Source: Actinomycetota bacterium (GTDB lineage: Bacteria; Actinomycetota; Actinomycetes; S36-B12). From it: a DNA stretch of 64,000 nt. The first letter of the stretch is position 1; the number at the start of each line of letters is the position of its first letter. The translations under genes and the position numbers were made by a program. Shown here one piece after another: positions 9,456 through 18,207 of the stretch. Where the stretch lies: contig JADKGE010000001.1 of NCBI GenBank assembly GCA_016717115.1, forward strand, positions 124,001 through 188,000, read 5' to 3'. The notes under the pieces were generated by a model. That model was not told the DNA's origin. It saw only the letters and a list, made by a program, of their open reading frames with translations, and searched no databases.

Positions 9456-10691
9456 TCACATCGCACGCGACGTCAGGAGCGTGCTCTCGACGGCGGACGC
9501 CGCCGCTGCCGGTCCCCCGCCCGCGGCGTACCCGGCCGCGACCCGACGCGCGCCCTCCCGCATGGTCATCGCCTGGAGGACCCCCGACCGCAGCCGATCC
9601 GTGGTGAGCCGTCGGGCGGGGATCCGGGTACCAGCCGCCGCCACCTCCACGCGGCGCGCCACCTCGAACTGGTCACGCCCATGCGGCACCACGCATACCG
9701 GCACGCCCCGCACGAGGGCCTTCTGGGTGGCCCCCATGCCACCGTGCGTCACCGCGCACGCCGCTCGGTCGAGCAGCAGCCCGTGCGGAAGGAACCGCTC
9801 GACGTGGGCGTTGCCCGGCACGTCGAAGGCGGTGGGGTCGCCCGCCGGCACCGTGGCCACGACGTGAACGGGCTGGTCGGCAAGGGCAGCGAGCGCGGTG
9901 CGGACGAGCCCACCATCGTCCTGGAACTCCGAGGACGTCGTGACGAGCACGATCGGTCGATCGACGTCCGCCAGCCACTGCGGCTCCGTGGCCGGCGGCT
10001 CCCAGTCGCACGGCCCCACCATCGCGATGTTCTCTGGCCAGTCGTCGCGGTGGTACTCGAATGGCTCCGCGGTCAGGTAGATGAGCAGCGGCGGTCGCGC
10101 GAAGAAGTCGTCGACCCGCCGGAGGGCGGGCAGCCCGAGCCCGCTCCGTACGTCGTTGAGGGGTGGCAGCATCGCGTTGCCGAGCGTGCGCAGCACCAAG
10201 GGCCGCAGCGCGGCGTCGCGGGCCCGGCCCAGAGGTCCGCGCGCAGGCGCGAGGCCCGGTCCGAACGGGGGCACCTGCGACGACCGCAAGGCCAGTGGGT
10301 ACGGGCAGAACACCGCCCAGGGGCTTCCCCACCTCTCGGCTGCGGCCATCGCACCCCACGAGTTGATGTCGACGATCACCGCGTCGGGATCCTCGTCGCG
10401 GATGGCGCCGCTCAGGTCGGGGGCATCGAACTCGGCGCGGGCGTTGAACACCCGCATCGCGGCCTTCAGCCCCTCACGGGAGTTCCGCGCCCGCCAGTCG
10501 TCGTGCACGAGCCGTTCGATCCGCGGATCGATGGCGGCCGCGTCGAATCCCCGCCCACGAGCGAGGTCCACCTGAGAGGCGAGAGTGCGGACGACGACCT
10601 CATGGCCGCGGGCGCGGAGCTCGTCCAGGATGGGGATCAGCGGGAACAGGTGCCCGCGCGCGGGTGACGTGTAGGCGAGGATGCGAGCCAT
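9456..10691 (-). CDS. Glycosyltransferase, MGT/UGT-like (GT1 family)
   Basis: A 411-residue GT-B fold enzyme. The N-terminus is RILAYTSPARGHLFPLIPIL, the acceptor-domain start with a His that serves as general base in this family. The C-terminal half has the nucleotide-sugar signature: FLPHGLLLDRAACAVTHGGMGATQKAL and then VPHGRDQFEVARR, i.e. the HGG...GD/EQ pattern of macrolide and natural-product glycosyltransferases. No signal or membrane segment is present. Its ATG overlaps the TGA of the upstream TetR gene by one base (TGATG), so the two are translationally coupled. This suggests regulated glycosylation of a small molecule, perhaps drug inactivation or a self-made product. The acceptor is unknown. 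Confidence 0.88.
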   Translation of the reverse strand: MARILAYTSPARGHLFPLIPILDELRARGHEVVVRTLASQVDLARGRGFDAAAIDPRIERLVHDDWRARNSREGLKAAMRVFNARAEFDAPDLSGAIRDEDPDAVIVDINSWGAMAAAERWGSPWAVFCPYPLALRSSQVPPFGPGLAPARGPLGRARDAALRPLVLRTLGNAMLPPLNDVRSGLGLPALRRVDDFFARPPLLIYLTAEPFEYHRDDWPENIAMVGPCDWEPPATEPQWLADVDRPIVLVTTSSEFQDDGGLVRTALAALADQPVHVVATVPAGDPTAFDVPGNAHVERFLPHGLLLDRAACAVTHGGMGATQKALVRGVPVCVVPHGRDQFEVARRVEVAAAGTRIPARRLTTDRLRSGVLQAMTMREGARRVAAGYAAGGGPAAAASAVESTLLTSRAM

Positions 10692-11287
10692 CAGGATGCC
10701 TCCGTCATGGGCGTGAGCAGCTCGACGAGCGCGAGCTCGGTCTGTCGTCGGGTGAGGCCGGAGTCACGCCTCAGCAGCTTCCACGTGTAGACGTCGCACA
10801 CGGCGACGAACTGGGCGAGCCGCCGTTGGTGCTCGCTTCGTCCCAGGTCCGCGAGGGCGACCGCGAAGACCCGCGCGCACCACTCGCGGTGCAGCTCGCG
10901 GCCGCTTTCGGCGATCGGCGCGAGGCTCGGCGTGCGGACCTCCTCCGCAAGGAGTCTGAGCACCCCGTCGCCGAGCCGCTCGTAGTGATCGACGAGCACG
11001 CCGACCGCTGCAGCCAGGTCTCCGACAGGTGCCGCGTCGCGTTCGGCGAGCGTCCGCCCCTGCTCTCGCGCTGCAGCGGCAGTCATCAGTCCCTCGCGAC
11101 CGCCGAACCGGCGGATCACGGTCCGCACGGACACGCCAGCCCTCGTCGCGACATCGTCCAGGGACACCTGTGCGGACGGGTTATCCCAGAACCCCTGCAC
11201 CGCGGCGTCGAGGATTCGCTCCGCCGTCTGTGCCGCTGAGTCGGCCCGGCCGCTCATCCGGTAAGGACGAGTCTCGGCAATATTCAT
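10691..11287 (-). CDS. TetR family transcriptional regulator
   Basis: A 198-residue regulator. The start is taken at ATG 11287 (MNIAETRPYRMSGRAD); the frame is open far upstream, but that part is the antisense of the phosphorylase gene. Residues about 20-65 form the TetR helix-turn-helix (AERILDAAV...VSLDDVATRAGVSVRTVIRRFGGREGL), followed by the helical ligand-binding domain. The partner glycosyltransferase is coupled to it, so it probably controls its own operon. The 66-base region to the divergent phosphorylase gene is the likely operator site, but I see no clear palindrome there. The effector is unknown. Confidence 0.9.
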   Translation of the reverse strand: MNIAETRPYRMSGRADSAAQTAERILDAAVQGFWDNPSAQVSLDDVATRAGVSVRTVIRRFGGREGLMTAAAAREQGRTLAERDAAPVGDLAAAVGVLVDHYERLGDGVLRLLAEEVRTPSLAPIAESGRELHREWCARVFAVALADLGRSEHQRRLAQFVAVCDVYTWKLLRRDSGLTRRQTELALVELLTPMTEAS

Positions 11288-11341
11288 GGCACTTAAGGTG
11301 ACACGGAAATGAATGACCGTCAATAGTCTCGTCCCTAGCGT

Positions 11342-11347
11342 TAGTGT
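11342..11347 (+). promoter_or_regulatory. Putative -10 element of the PNP operon, leaderless type
   Basis: TAGTGT, six bases before the GTG start at 11354, without a Shine-Dalgarno. It would drive the phosphorylase-mutase-deoC-ALDH run. Confidence 0.45.
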
Positions 11348-11353
11348 CTGTCC

Positions 11354-12166
11354 GTGCCCACACATCCCGCCACCATCGAAGCCAACGAGAAGGCTCAGGA
11401 GTCGGCCCTCGCCCTCGCCGACATAACCGGGGTCGGCCGGCACGATGTGGCCGTCATCCTCGGTTCCGGCTGGATGGCCGACGCCGACCTGCTGGGCCGG
11501 ACGGTGGCCGACTTCCCGGTGACGAACCTGCCGCACTTCCGTCCCGCGGTGGCCGAAGGGCATCTTGGTCGGTTCCGCAGTGTCGACGTCTCCGGCGAGC
11601 GCGTGCTGGTCTTCCTGGGCCGCACCCACCTCTACGAGGAACTCGGTGTCGACGCCGCCACGCACCGGGTGCGCGTCGCCTCTGCCGCCGGCTGCCGCTC
11701 CATCCTGCTCACGAACGGATGCGGCGGCCTCAACCCCGCGTGGACGCCCGGCACCCCCGTCCTCATCAGCGATCACATCAACCTCACGGGCACGACGCCG
11801 CTGCACGGGGCCCACTTCGTCGACCTGACCGACCTGTACTCCAAGCGGCTCCGCGCGATCTGCATGGAGATCGATCCGAGCCTCGACGAGGGCGTCTACG
11901 CGCAGTTCCGCGGCCCGATGTACGAGACCCCGGCCGAGGTGCGCATGGCCGGGATCATGGGTGCCGACCTCGTCGGCATGAGCACCGGCCACGAGGCGAT
12001 CGTCGCCCGCTCGCTGGGCATGGAGATCCTGGGGCTGTCGCTCGTGACCAACCTGGCGGCCGGCCTGTCGCCGCACCCGCTCAGCCACGGCGAGGTCCTG
12101 GCGGCCGGCAAGGCATCTGCCGCCCGGATGGCCGACCTGATGACGCGAATCATCCCCCAGATGTGA
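11354..12166 (+). CDS. Purine-nucleoside phosphorylase
   Basis: Splits (deoxy)inosine or (deoxy)guanosine with phosphate into base plus (deoxy)ribose-1-phosphate. The 270-residue length fits the trimeric low-molecular-mass PNP family. Visible motifs are the phosphate loop VAVILGSGWM near residue 32, FLGRTHLYE, LLTNGCGGLNP and the purine-binding GMSTGHEA region. The GTG start at 11354 follows a leaderless-type -10. Its TGA overlaps the ATG of the sugar-phosphate mutase (TGATG), so the product sugar-1-phosphate and the enzyme that uses it are co-translated. It is the first gene of the deoxynucleoside degradation run 11354-17135. Confidence 0.93.
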   Translation: MPTHPATIEANEKAQESALALADITGVGRHDVAVILGSGWMADADLLGRTVADFPVTNLPHFRPAVAEGHLGRFRSVDVSGERVLVFLGRTHLYEELGVDAATHRVRVASAAGCRSILLTNGCGGLNPAWTPGTPVLISDHINLTGTTPLHGAHFVDLTDLYSKRLRAICMEIDPSLDEGVYAQFRGPMYETPAEVRMAGIMGADLVGMSTGHEAIVARSLGMEILGLSLVTNLAAGLSPHPLSHGEVLAAGKASAARMADLMTRIIPQM

Positions 12167-13833
12167 TGACGGCCACCGCCATGACCGCCCTTCTCGACCG
12201 CGCCCGGGACTGGCTGGCCGACGACCCCGACCCCCGCATGCGCGCGGAGCTGCAGCACCTCATCAATGCCGCCACAGTTGGTGACGCCGCGGCACTCGCC
12301 GAGCTCGAGGACGCCTTCGCCGGCACGTTGGAGTTCGGCACCGCCGGCCTGCGCGGCAAGATCGGACCCGGGCCTAACCGCATGAACCTGGTCGTCGTCG
12401 CGCGGGCGGCCGGAGGGCTCGCCGGCTTCCTGAACGAGCGTGGCGGAGGGGCCGTCGTCATCGGCTACGACGCGCGCATCGACTCCGACCTGTTCGCGCG
12501 GGCCACGGCGCAGATCCTCACCGGAGCCGGACTCAGCGCGATGGTGCTGCCGGAGCACCTGCCCACGCCCGTTCTCGCCTACGCGATCCGCCAGCTCGGC
12601 TGCGCTGCCGGCGTCATGGTCACGGCGAGCCACAATCCCCCGCAGGACAACGGGTACAAGGTCTACCTGGGCGACGGCAGCCAGATCGTGTCACCGGCCG
12701 ACGCGGAGATCAGTGCCCACATCGCCGATGTCACCGCCGTCGGTCCGGTCGCCGACCTGCCGCACGGGCAGGAGTGGGTCACGCTCGGCGACGAGATCCG
12801 CGACGACTATGTCCGCACCGTGGCGGCCCTCGTCGCCGACGACGCACCGCGTCATCTGCGCATCGTGTACACGGCGATGCACGGCGTGGGCGGCAATGTC
12901 TTCCTGCGTGTTCTCGAGCAGGCCGGCTTCCCCGAGCCGATCACCGTTGCCGAGCAGTTCGCGCCCGACCCCGCGTTCCCCACCGTGGCCTTCCCCAACC
13001 CCGAGGAGCCCGGCGCCATCGACCTGGCGATCGCCACGGCCATCGCGAACGCTGCAAACATCGTCATCGCGAATGACCCCGACGCCGATCGGTGCGCCAT
13101 CGCAGCACCGGCGCCTGAGGGCTGGCGGATGCTCCGGGGCGACGAGGTCGGCGCACTGCTCGCCTGGTGGATCATCCAGCGTCGTGGCGACGCCGGCGAC
13201 GGAGTGATGGCGCAGTCACTCGTGTCGGGTTCGCTGCTCAGGGCGATCGCCGAGGCGGCCGGACTCGGCTACGCACAGACCCTCACCGGCTTCAAGTGGA
13301 TCGCTCGCGTGCCCGGGCTCGTGTACGGCTACGAGGAGGCGATCGGCTACTGCGTCGACCCGCTCCACGTGAAGGACAAGGACGGCATCTCCGCCGGCCT
13401 GCTTGTCGCGGAGCTCGCCGCGAGCCTGAAGGCACAGGGCCGCACCGTCTTCGACGCGCTCGACGACCTCGCGCGCCAGCATGGTGTTCACGCCACCGAC
13501 CAGGTGTCCGTGCGGGTCAGCGACCTGGCCCGCATCGATGCCGTGATGGCGGCCCTGCGCGCGCAGCCTCCCGTCACCGTCGCAGGCGTGGCGGTCGTCG
13601 GATTCGATGACCTGTCGTCTCCCACCGACGGCCTGCCGCCCACCGACGGCCTGCGGTTCTCGCTCGCCGACGACTCCCGTATCGTCGTGCGCCCCAGCGG
13701 CACGGAGCCGAAGGTGAAGTCCTACCTCCAGGCGGTCGTCCCGGTGGTCGACCAGGACCTCGACGAGGCGCGCCGCATCGCTGCCGCACGACTGCGAGCC
13801 ATGGCTGACGACGTCGGCCGGTGGCTAGAGTAG
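12166..13833 (+). CDS. Phospho-sugar mutase (phosphoglucomutase/phosphomannomutase fold; probable phosphopentomutase role)
   Basis: An alpha-D-phosphohexomutase superfamily enzyme of 555 residues. The true start is the ATG at 12166, which overlaps the PNP stop codon. Motifs in order are the N-terminal FGTAGLRGKIGPGPNRMN, the phosphoserine loop VTASHNPPQDNGYKVY, the Mg site NDPDADRCAI, the sugar-recognition GYEEAIGYC and the phosphate-binding RPSGTEPKVK. Length and the GTAGLR start match the PGM2/PMM-B branch, members of which act on pentose phosphates. No deoB is in the window, and the gene sits between PNP and deoC. I therefore infer interconversion of (deoxy)ribose-1- and 5-phosphates; hexose activity is equally possible biochemically. 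Confidence 0.9.
   Translation: MTATAMTALLDRARDWLADDPDPRMRAELQHLINAATVGDAAALAELEDAFAGTLEFGTAGLRGKIGPGPNRMNLVVVARAAGGLAGFLNERGGGAVVIGYDARIDSDLFARATAQILTGAGLSAMVLPEHLPTPVLAYAIRQLGCAAGVMVTASHNPPQDNGYKVYLGDGSQIVSPADAEISAHIADVTAVGPVADLPHGQEWVTLGDEIRDDYVRTVAALVADDAPRHLRIVYTAMHGVGGNVFLRVLEQAGFPEPITVAEQFAPDPAFPTVAFPNPEEPGAIDLAIATAIANAANIVIANDPDADRCAIAAPAPEGWRMLRGDEVGALLAWWIIQRRGDAGDGVMAQSLVSGSLLRAIAEAAGLGYAQTLTGFKWIARVPGLVYGYEEAIGYCVDPLHVKDKDGISAGLLVAELAASLKAQGRTVFDALDDLARQHGVHATDQVSVRVSDLARIDAVMAALRAQPPVTVAGVAVVGFDDLSSPTDGLPPTDGLRFSLADDSRIVVRPSGTEPKVKSYLQAVVPVVDQDLDEARRIAAARLRAMADDVGRWLE
13826..13831 (+). promoter_or_regulatory. Putative internal -10 element of deoC, leaderless type
   Basis: TAGAGT overlaps the last codons and stop of the mutase gene and lies six bases before the GTG of deoC. 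It suggests that deoC can be transcribed independently of PNP and the mutase. Confidence 0.4.
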
Positions 13834-13837
13834 GCGG

Positions 13838-14782
13838 GTGACCCGCCTCGCCTCGATCGACAGCCTGCCCGACGCGAACCCTGGGTCGCTGCGTCGCTTC
13901 CTGCACGGACTCCCCGGAGTCGACGAGGTGGGTGCCCGAGGCCGGGTGGACGCCCTGGGCACCAGATCCATCAAGAACGAGGCGAAGGCCTGGGCCATCG
14001 ATCTGTCGATCCGCATGGTCGACCTGACGACCCTCGAGGGCATGGACACCCCGGGCAAGGTGCGCGCCATGTGCGCCAAGGCCGTGCGCCCGGATCCGAC
14101 GGACCCGTCCGTGCCGAGCGTGGCCGCGGTGTGCGTGTACGGCGACCTTGCAGCCACGGCGCGCGCCGCCGTCGGTGACCGCGTCCATGTCGCCGCCGTC
14201 GCCACCGCCTTCCCGTCCGGCCGGGCCAGCCTCGAGGTCAAGCTCGCCGACGTGCGGGACGCGATCGACGGCGGAGCAGACGAGATCGACATGGTCATCG
14301 ACCGGGGCGCCTTCCTGGCCGGCGAGTATGCGCGCGTCTTCGAGGAGATCGTTGCGGTCAAGGAGGCATGCGGGACCGCGCATCTGAAGGTCATCCTCGA
14401 GACCGGCGAGCTGCGCACGCTCGACAACGTGCGCAGGGCGAGCTGGCTGGCGATGTTGGCCGGCGCTGACTTCATCAAGACCTCCACCGGCAAGGTCACC
14501 CCCGCCGCCACCCCGCCGGTCACGCTCGTGATGCTCGAGGCGGTGCGCGATTTCCGTGACGCGACCGGTCGCCTCATCGGCGTGAAGGCCGCGGGTGGCA
14601 TCCGCACCAGCAAGGACGCGATCAAGTACCTCGTCCTCGTCAACGAGACGGTGGGCGACCAGTGGCTCGTCCCCGACCTCTTCCGGTTCGGGGCGTCAAC
14701 GCTGCTCAACGACCTGCTGCTGCAGCGCCAGCGCATGGCCACCGGTCACTACTCGGGTCCCGACTACGTCACGATCGATTGA
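13838..14782 (+). CDS. deoC: Deoxyribose-phosphate aldolase
   Basis: Cleaves 2-deoxyribose-5-phosphate to glyceraldehyde-3-phosphate and acetaldehyde through a lysine Schiff base. The 314-residue protein has the DeoC beta-barrel motifs: VAAVATAFPSG, the DEIDMVIDRGAF strand, DFIKTSTGK with the Schiff-base lysine, and VKAAGGIRTSKDA with the second catalytic lysine. It has an N-terminal extension relative to the short E. coli type, as is common in this branch. The GTG start at 13838 is four bases after the mutase stop. Acetaldehyde released here is the obvious substrate for the aldehyde dehydrogenase immediately downstream. Confidence 0.95.
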   Translation: MTRLASIDSLPDANPGSLRRFLHGLPGVDEVGARGRVDALGTRSIKNEAKAWAIDLSIRMVDLTTLEGMDTPGKVRAMCAKAVRPDPTDPSVPSVAAVCVYGDLAATARAAVGDRVHVAAVATAFPSGRASLEVKLADVRDAIDGGADEIDMVIDRGAFLAGEYARVFEEIVAVKEACGTAHLKVILETGELRTLDNVRRASWLAMLAGADFIKTSTGKVTPAATPPVTLVMLEAVRDFRDATGRLIGVKAAGGIRTSKDAIKYLVLVNETVGDQWLVPDLFRFGASTLLNDLLLQRQRMATGHYSGPDYVTID

Positions 14783-14793
14783 CAGGAGAAGCC

Positions 14794-16236
14794 GTGCCCT
14801 TCGAGTACGCCCCTGCGCCGGAGTCGCGAAGCGTTGTCGACATCGCTTCGTCCTACGGCCTGTTCATCAACGGCGACTTCGTCGATGCTTCCAGCGGCAT
14901 CACCTTCAAGACGGTCAACCCGGCCACCGAGGAGGTGCTCGCCGACATCTCCGAGGCCGGTGCCGCGGACGTCGACCGCGCCGTGGCCGCGGCGCGCGCC
15001 GCCTACGAGAACGTCTGGGGGCCGATGAGCGGCCGCGACCGCGCGAAGTACCTGTTCCGCATCGCCCGACTCGTCCAGGAGCGCTCCCGTGAGCTCGCGG
15101 TCCTGGAGACCCTCGACAACGGCAAGCCGATCCGCGAGTCGCGCGACGTCGACCTGCCCCTCGTCGCCGCGCACTTCTTCTATCACGCAGGATGGGCCGA
15201 CAAGCTGGAGCACGCCGGATACGGTGCCCATCCACGACCCATCGGCGTCGCCGCGCAGGTCATCCCCTGGAACTTCCCGCTGCTCATGCTGGCGTGGAAG
15301 ATCGCACCTGCCCTCGCCTGCGGCAACACGGTGGTGCTCAAGCCGGCGGAGACCACTCCCCTGACGGCGCTGGCATTCGCCGACATCTGCCGCCAGGCTG
15401 ACCTTCCGCCCGGTGTCGTCAACATCATCACCGGCGCCGGGGATACGGGCCGGCTCCTGGTCGAGCATCCCGACGTCGACAAGGTCGCCTTCACGGGCTC
15501 GACCCACGTCGGCAAGGCCATCCAGCGCGCACTCGCAGGCACCGACACCCGCCTGTCGCTGGAACTCGGCGGCAAGGCGGCCAACGTGATCTTCGACGAC
15601 GCGCCCCTGGACCAAGCCGTCGAGGGCGTTGTCAACGGCATCTTCTTCAATCAGGGACACGTGTGCTGCGCAGGCTCGCGCCTGCTCCTGCAGGAGTCCA
15701 TCGCCGAGGAGGTCGTCGACTCGCTCAAGCGGCGCCTCGGCACCCTTCGCCTCGGTGATCCGCTCGACAAGAACACCGACATCGGCGCCATCAACTCCGC
15801 CGGACAGCTGGCCCGCATCGTCGATCTCGTGGACTCCGGGGACGCCGAGGGCGCCGACCGATGGAGCGCACCGTGCGAGCTTCCGGACCGGGGCTACTGG
15901 TTCCCGCCGACGATCTTCACCGGCGTCACCCAGGCGCATCGCATCGCGCGGGAGGAGATCTTCGGCCCCGTGCTCTCGGTGCTCACCTTCCGCACCCCCG
16001 ACGAGGCCGTCGAGAAGGCCAACAACACCCCCTACGGCCTCTCTGCGGGCATCTGGACGGAGAAGGGCAGCCGCATCCTGTGGATGGCGGAGCGGCTGCG
16101 CGCCGGAGTCGTCTGGGCGAACACCTTCAACCGGTTCGATCCCGCCAGCCCGTTCGGCGGGTACAAGGAGTCCGGGTTCGGCCGTGAGGGCGGCATCCAG
16201 GGTCTCGGGGCGTATCTGAGCGGAGAGGACCACTGA
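14794..16236 (+). CDS. NAD-dependent aldehyde dehydrogenase, catalytically complete
   Basis: A 480-residue ALDH superfamily enzyme that oxidises an aldehyde to the acid. The GTG at 14794 follows AGGAG with good spacing; upstream in-frame codons belong to deoC. The N-terminal Rossmann part contains VIPWNFPL and KPAETTPL, with general base Glu257 in LELGGKA. The catalytic Cys is at about residue 291 in NQGHVCCAGSR, and PFGGYKESGFGRE closes the domain. Genetic context makes acetaldehyde from DeoC the likely substrate. Its TGA overlaps the ATG of a second, truncated ALDH-like gene, so the two are co-translated; together they resemble a split form of the two-domain ALDH16 architecture. Confidence 0.9.
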   Translation: MPFEYAPAPESRSVVDIASSYGLFINGDFVDASSGITFKTVNPATEEVLADISEAGAADVDRAVAAARAAYENVWGPMSGRDRAKYLFRIARLVQERSRELAVLETLDNGKPIRESRDVDLPLVAAHFFYHAGWADKLEHAGYGAHPRPIGVAAQVIPWNFPLLMLAWKIAPALACGNTVVLKPAETTPLTALAFADICRQADLPPGVVNIITGAGDTGRLLVEHPDVDKVAFTGSTHVGKAIQRALAGTDTRLSLELGGKAANVIFDDAPLDQAVEGVVNGIFFNQGHVCCAGSRLLLQESIAEEVVDSLKRRLGTLRLGDPLDKNTDIGAINSAGQLARIVDLVDSGDAEGADRWSAPCELPDRGYWFPPTIFTGVTQAHRIAREEIFGPVLSVLTFRTPDEAVEKANNTPYGLSAGIWTEKGSRILWMAERLRAGVVWANTFNRFDPASPFGGYKESGFGREGGIQGLGAYLSGEDH

Positions 16237-17135
16237 TGAGCGACGAGACCGGGGCGCCTGCAGGCGCCCCCACGGCCCGCGTCGAGGTTCGAAAGACGTA
16301 CAAGCTGTTCATCGGCGGAGCCTTCCCGCGCAGTGAGTCCGGCCGGACGTACGAGGTCGTCGCCGCCGATGGCCGATTCCTCGCCAACGCGGCGAAGGGC
16401 TCGCGGAAGGACGGTCGTGACGCCGTTCTGGCGGCGCGCAAGGCCCAGCCGACGTGGAGTGCGGCCACGGCGTACAACCGCGGCCAGGTGCTCTACCGCG
16501 TGGCCGAGGTCATGGAGGGACGGCGTGAGCAGTTCGTCGCCGACATCGTGGACGCGGAGGGCGTGAGCAGCTCCGACGCGGCCCTGCAGGTCGACGCCGC
16601 GATCGATCGCTGGGTCTGGTACGCCGGCTGGACCGACAAGATCGCCCAGGTACTCGGTTCCGCCAACCCGGTGGCAGGCCCCTACTTCAACTTCTCCCTT
16701 CCCGAGCCGAGCGGGGTGGTCGCCGCCGTGGCCCCGCAGGAGTCGAGCCTGCTGGGGCTCGTCAGCGTGATCGCGCCGATCGTGGCCAGCGCCAACACGG
16801 TTGTCGTCATCGCGAGCTCGGCCAGGCCACTGCCCGCGATCACCCTGACAGAGGTACTGGGCACGTCCGACGTGCCCGGCGGCACCGTCAATGTCCTCAC
16901 CGGCGAGGCCGGCGAGATCATGCCGTGGCTGGCCAGCCACGCGGACGTCAACGCCCTCGACCTCACGGGGATCAACGACAGCGCGCTGGCCGTCTCGCTG
17001 GAGCGGGATGCGGCCGGCACCGTCAAGCGCGTCCGACGTCCGTCCCCCGACGCTGACTGGTTCGCCTCGCCCGGGCTCTCGCGCCTACGCGCCTTCGTCG
17101 AGACGAAGACCGTCTGGCACCCGTTGGGCGTGTGA
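16236..17135 (+). CDS. ALDH-like protein lacking the catalytic domain
   Basis: A 299-residue protein related to ALDHs but not an enzyme of the normal kind. Residues about 20-240 follow the cofactor-domain pattern (KLFIGGAFPRSESGRTYEV, then GVVAAVAPQESSLLGL, then GGTVNVLTGEAGEI and DLTG). The KPS lysine region reads IAS, there is no ELGGK glutamate and no catalytic cysteine. The whole catalytic domain is skipped, and the sequence resumes at the C-terminal oligomerisation tail (FVETKTVWHPLG). Both ends are intact and it is translationally coupled on both sides, so this is a maintained gene rather than a decayed one. A regulatory or structural partner of the preceding ALDH is the simplest idea. 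Confidence 0.85.
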   Translation: MSDETGAPAGAPTARVEVRKTYKLFIGGAFPRSESGRTYEVVAADGRFLANAAKGSRKDGRDAVLAARKAQPTWSAATAYNRGQVLYRVAEVMEGRREQFVADIVDAEGVSSSDAALQVDAAIDRWVWYAGWTDKIAQVLGSANPVAGPYFNFSLPEPSGVVAAVAPQESSLLGLVSVIAPIVASANTVVVIASSARPLPAITLTEVLGTSDVPGGTVNVLTGEAGEIMPWLASHADVNALDLTGINDSALAVSLERDAAGTVKRVRRPSPDADWFASPGLSRLRAFVETKTVWHPLGV

Positions 17136-17941
17136 TCGGCATTCCCCCCGACGAGATCACCCTCGTCGACACCGCTGGCCCCGTCGCTCACTACCGCCTC
17201 GGCACACGCGACGGATCGCCCATCGCGGACGACGTCGTCGTGGCCGACGGCCGCGGCCCGCAGGAGGCCGCAGCAGCGCTCCTGGGCGCCCCGCCTGCGC
17301 CGATGGCCGCCACCGGCAACCCCGACCTTGCCGAGGCGCTGATGCACGCCGGCGCCTCGGAGAACCGGCACTTCTTCGTGATGCGGTGCGACGTTCGCGG
17401 GCCAGGACAGATGACCGGCATCGATCCGCGGTTCCGCCTGGCCCCCTTGCCTGAGACCGACGACCCAGCGCAGTGGAGGGGCATCCTGCCGGGTTGGAGG
17501 GCGGCCTTCCCGCCCGAGCACCCGGACCACTTCCCGGGCGACGACGCGGAAGCAATCACCTTCCATCTGACGTTGATGGACGGCACCACGATGGGCCCGC
17601 TGCATCGCGCCTCCACCCTGCTGGTCGACCAATCCGGCACGGCCATCGGCGGGATCATGGTCAACGTCCGGCTCGAAGAGTCCCGGTGGGGTGGCCCCTG
17701 GATCGCCGACATCTGGCGGGATCCGAGCCTGCGCGGCACCGGGATCGGGCGGATGCTGGTCTCGCATGCGAGGACGCTGCTGGCCGAGGACTCGTTCCCC
17801 GGGCTGATGCTGGCTGTGACCGCCGGCAATGACGCACGCCGGTCCTACGAGGCGATGGGGTTCGAGGTCGTCCACGAGTCGTGGATCCTCGACCTCGCCC
17901 CCCCGTGGGCAGGCGACGGCTTCGTGACGCAGGGCGGCTAG
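17132..17941 (+). CDS. GNAT family N-acetyltransferase
   Basis: A 269-residue protein whose C-terminal half (about 155-265) is a GNAT acetyl-CoA domain: IADIWRDPSLRGTGIGRMLV carries the R/Q-x-x-G-x-G/A loop, and the last strand ends in YEAMGFEVV. The N-terminal 140 residues are not a family I recognise and may be a substrate-selection domain. The GTG at 17132 overlaps the stop of the ALDH-like gene by four bases, making it the last gene of the PNP-deoC run. Its stop codon overlaps the stop codon of the convergent small membrane gene (shared CTAG at 17938-17941). The acceptor is unknown. Confidence 0.85.
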   Translation: MIGIPPDEITLVDTAGPVAHYRLGTRDGSPIADDVVVADGRGPQEAAAALLGAPPAPMAATGNPDLAEALMHAGASENRHFFVMRCDVRGPGQMTGIDPRFRLAPLPETDDPAQWRGILPGWRAAFPPEHPDHFPGDDAEAITFHLTLMDGTTMGPLHRASTLLVDQSGTAIGGIMVNVRLEESRWGGPWIADIWRDPSLRGTGIGRMLVSHARTLLAEDSFPGLMLAVTAGNDARRSYEAMGFEVVHESWILDLAPPWAGDGFVTQGG

Positions 17942-18207
17942 GCCTCGTCCATCACGTCGTCGTGGCCGCGACGCTTCATGACGACGACGACGGCCACCCC
18001 GACCAGGGCGAGCACGCCGACGACCAGCAGCACACGGGGCGCCATGCGGCGCGTGTTCACGATCGCGTTCTCGGCATGGACCAGGGTGGAGTCGGCGGTG
18101 GCCAGCACCGCGTCGGTGCGGTCGAGCGCCTCGCGTGCCCGATCAAGCTCGTGGCGAAGATCCGTGACCCGCCCCTGACTGGACTCAACGACCTCAAGCA
18201 GTGCCAT
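17938..18207 (-). CDS. Small coiled-coil membrane-anchored protein
   Basis: An 89-residue hypothetical protein. The ATG at 18207 follows GGAAGGGG and is preferred over upstream in-frame codons. Residues about 5-55 are a charged amphipathic helix with heptad-like spacing (DLRHELDRAREALDR). They are followed by one hydrophobic segment (about 58-76) and a short KRRG-acidic tail, i.e. a tail-anchored topology with most of the protein on one side of the membrane. Not recognised. It is convergent with the acetyltransferase, sharing a four-base stop overlap, and stands 105 bases from the add gene. Confidence 0.65.
   Translation of the reverse strand: MALLEVVESSQGRVTDLRHELDRAREALDRTDAVLATADSTLVHAENAIVNTRRMAPRVLLVVGVLALVGVAVVVVMKRRGHDDVMDEA

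Noticed and set aside
13919..13938. A 20-base sequence in deoC that recurs exactly at 56170-56189 upstream of sucD
   Set aside because: One copy is coding and one is intergenic, with no flanking similarity; in GC-rich, codon-biased DNA a single shared 20-mer in 64 kb is only mildly surprising.
16236..17135. Calling the short ALDH-like gene a pseudogene
   Set aside because: Start and stop are both coupled to neighbours, the frame is open throughout, and the lost part is a precise domain with the C-terminal tail retained.
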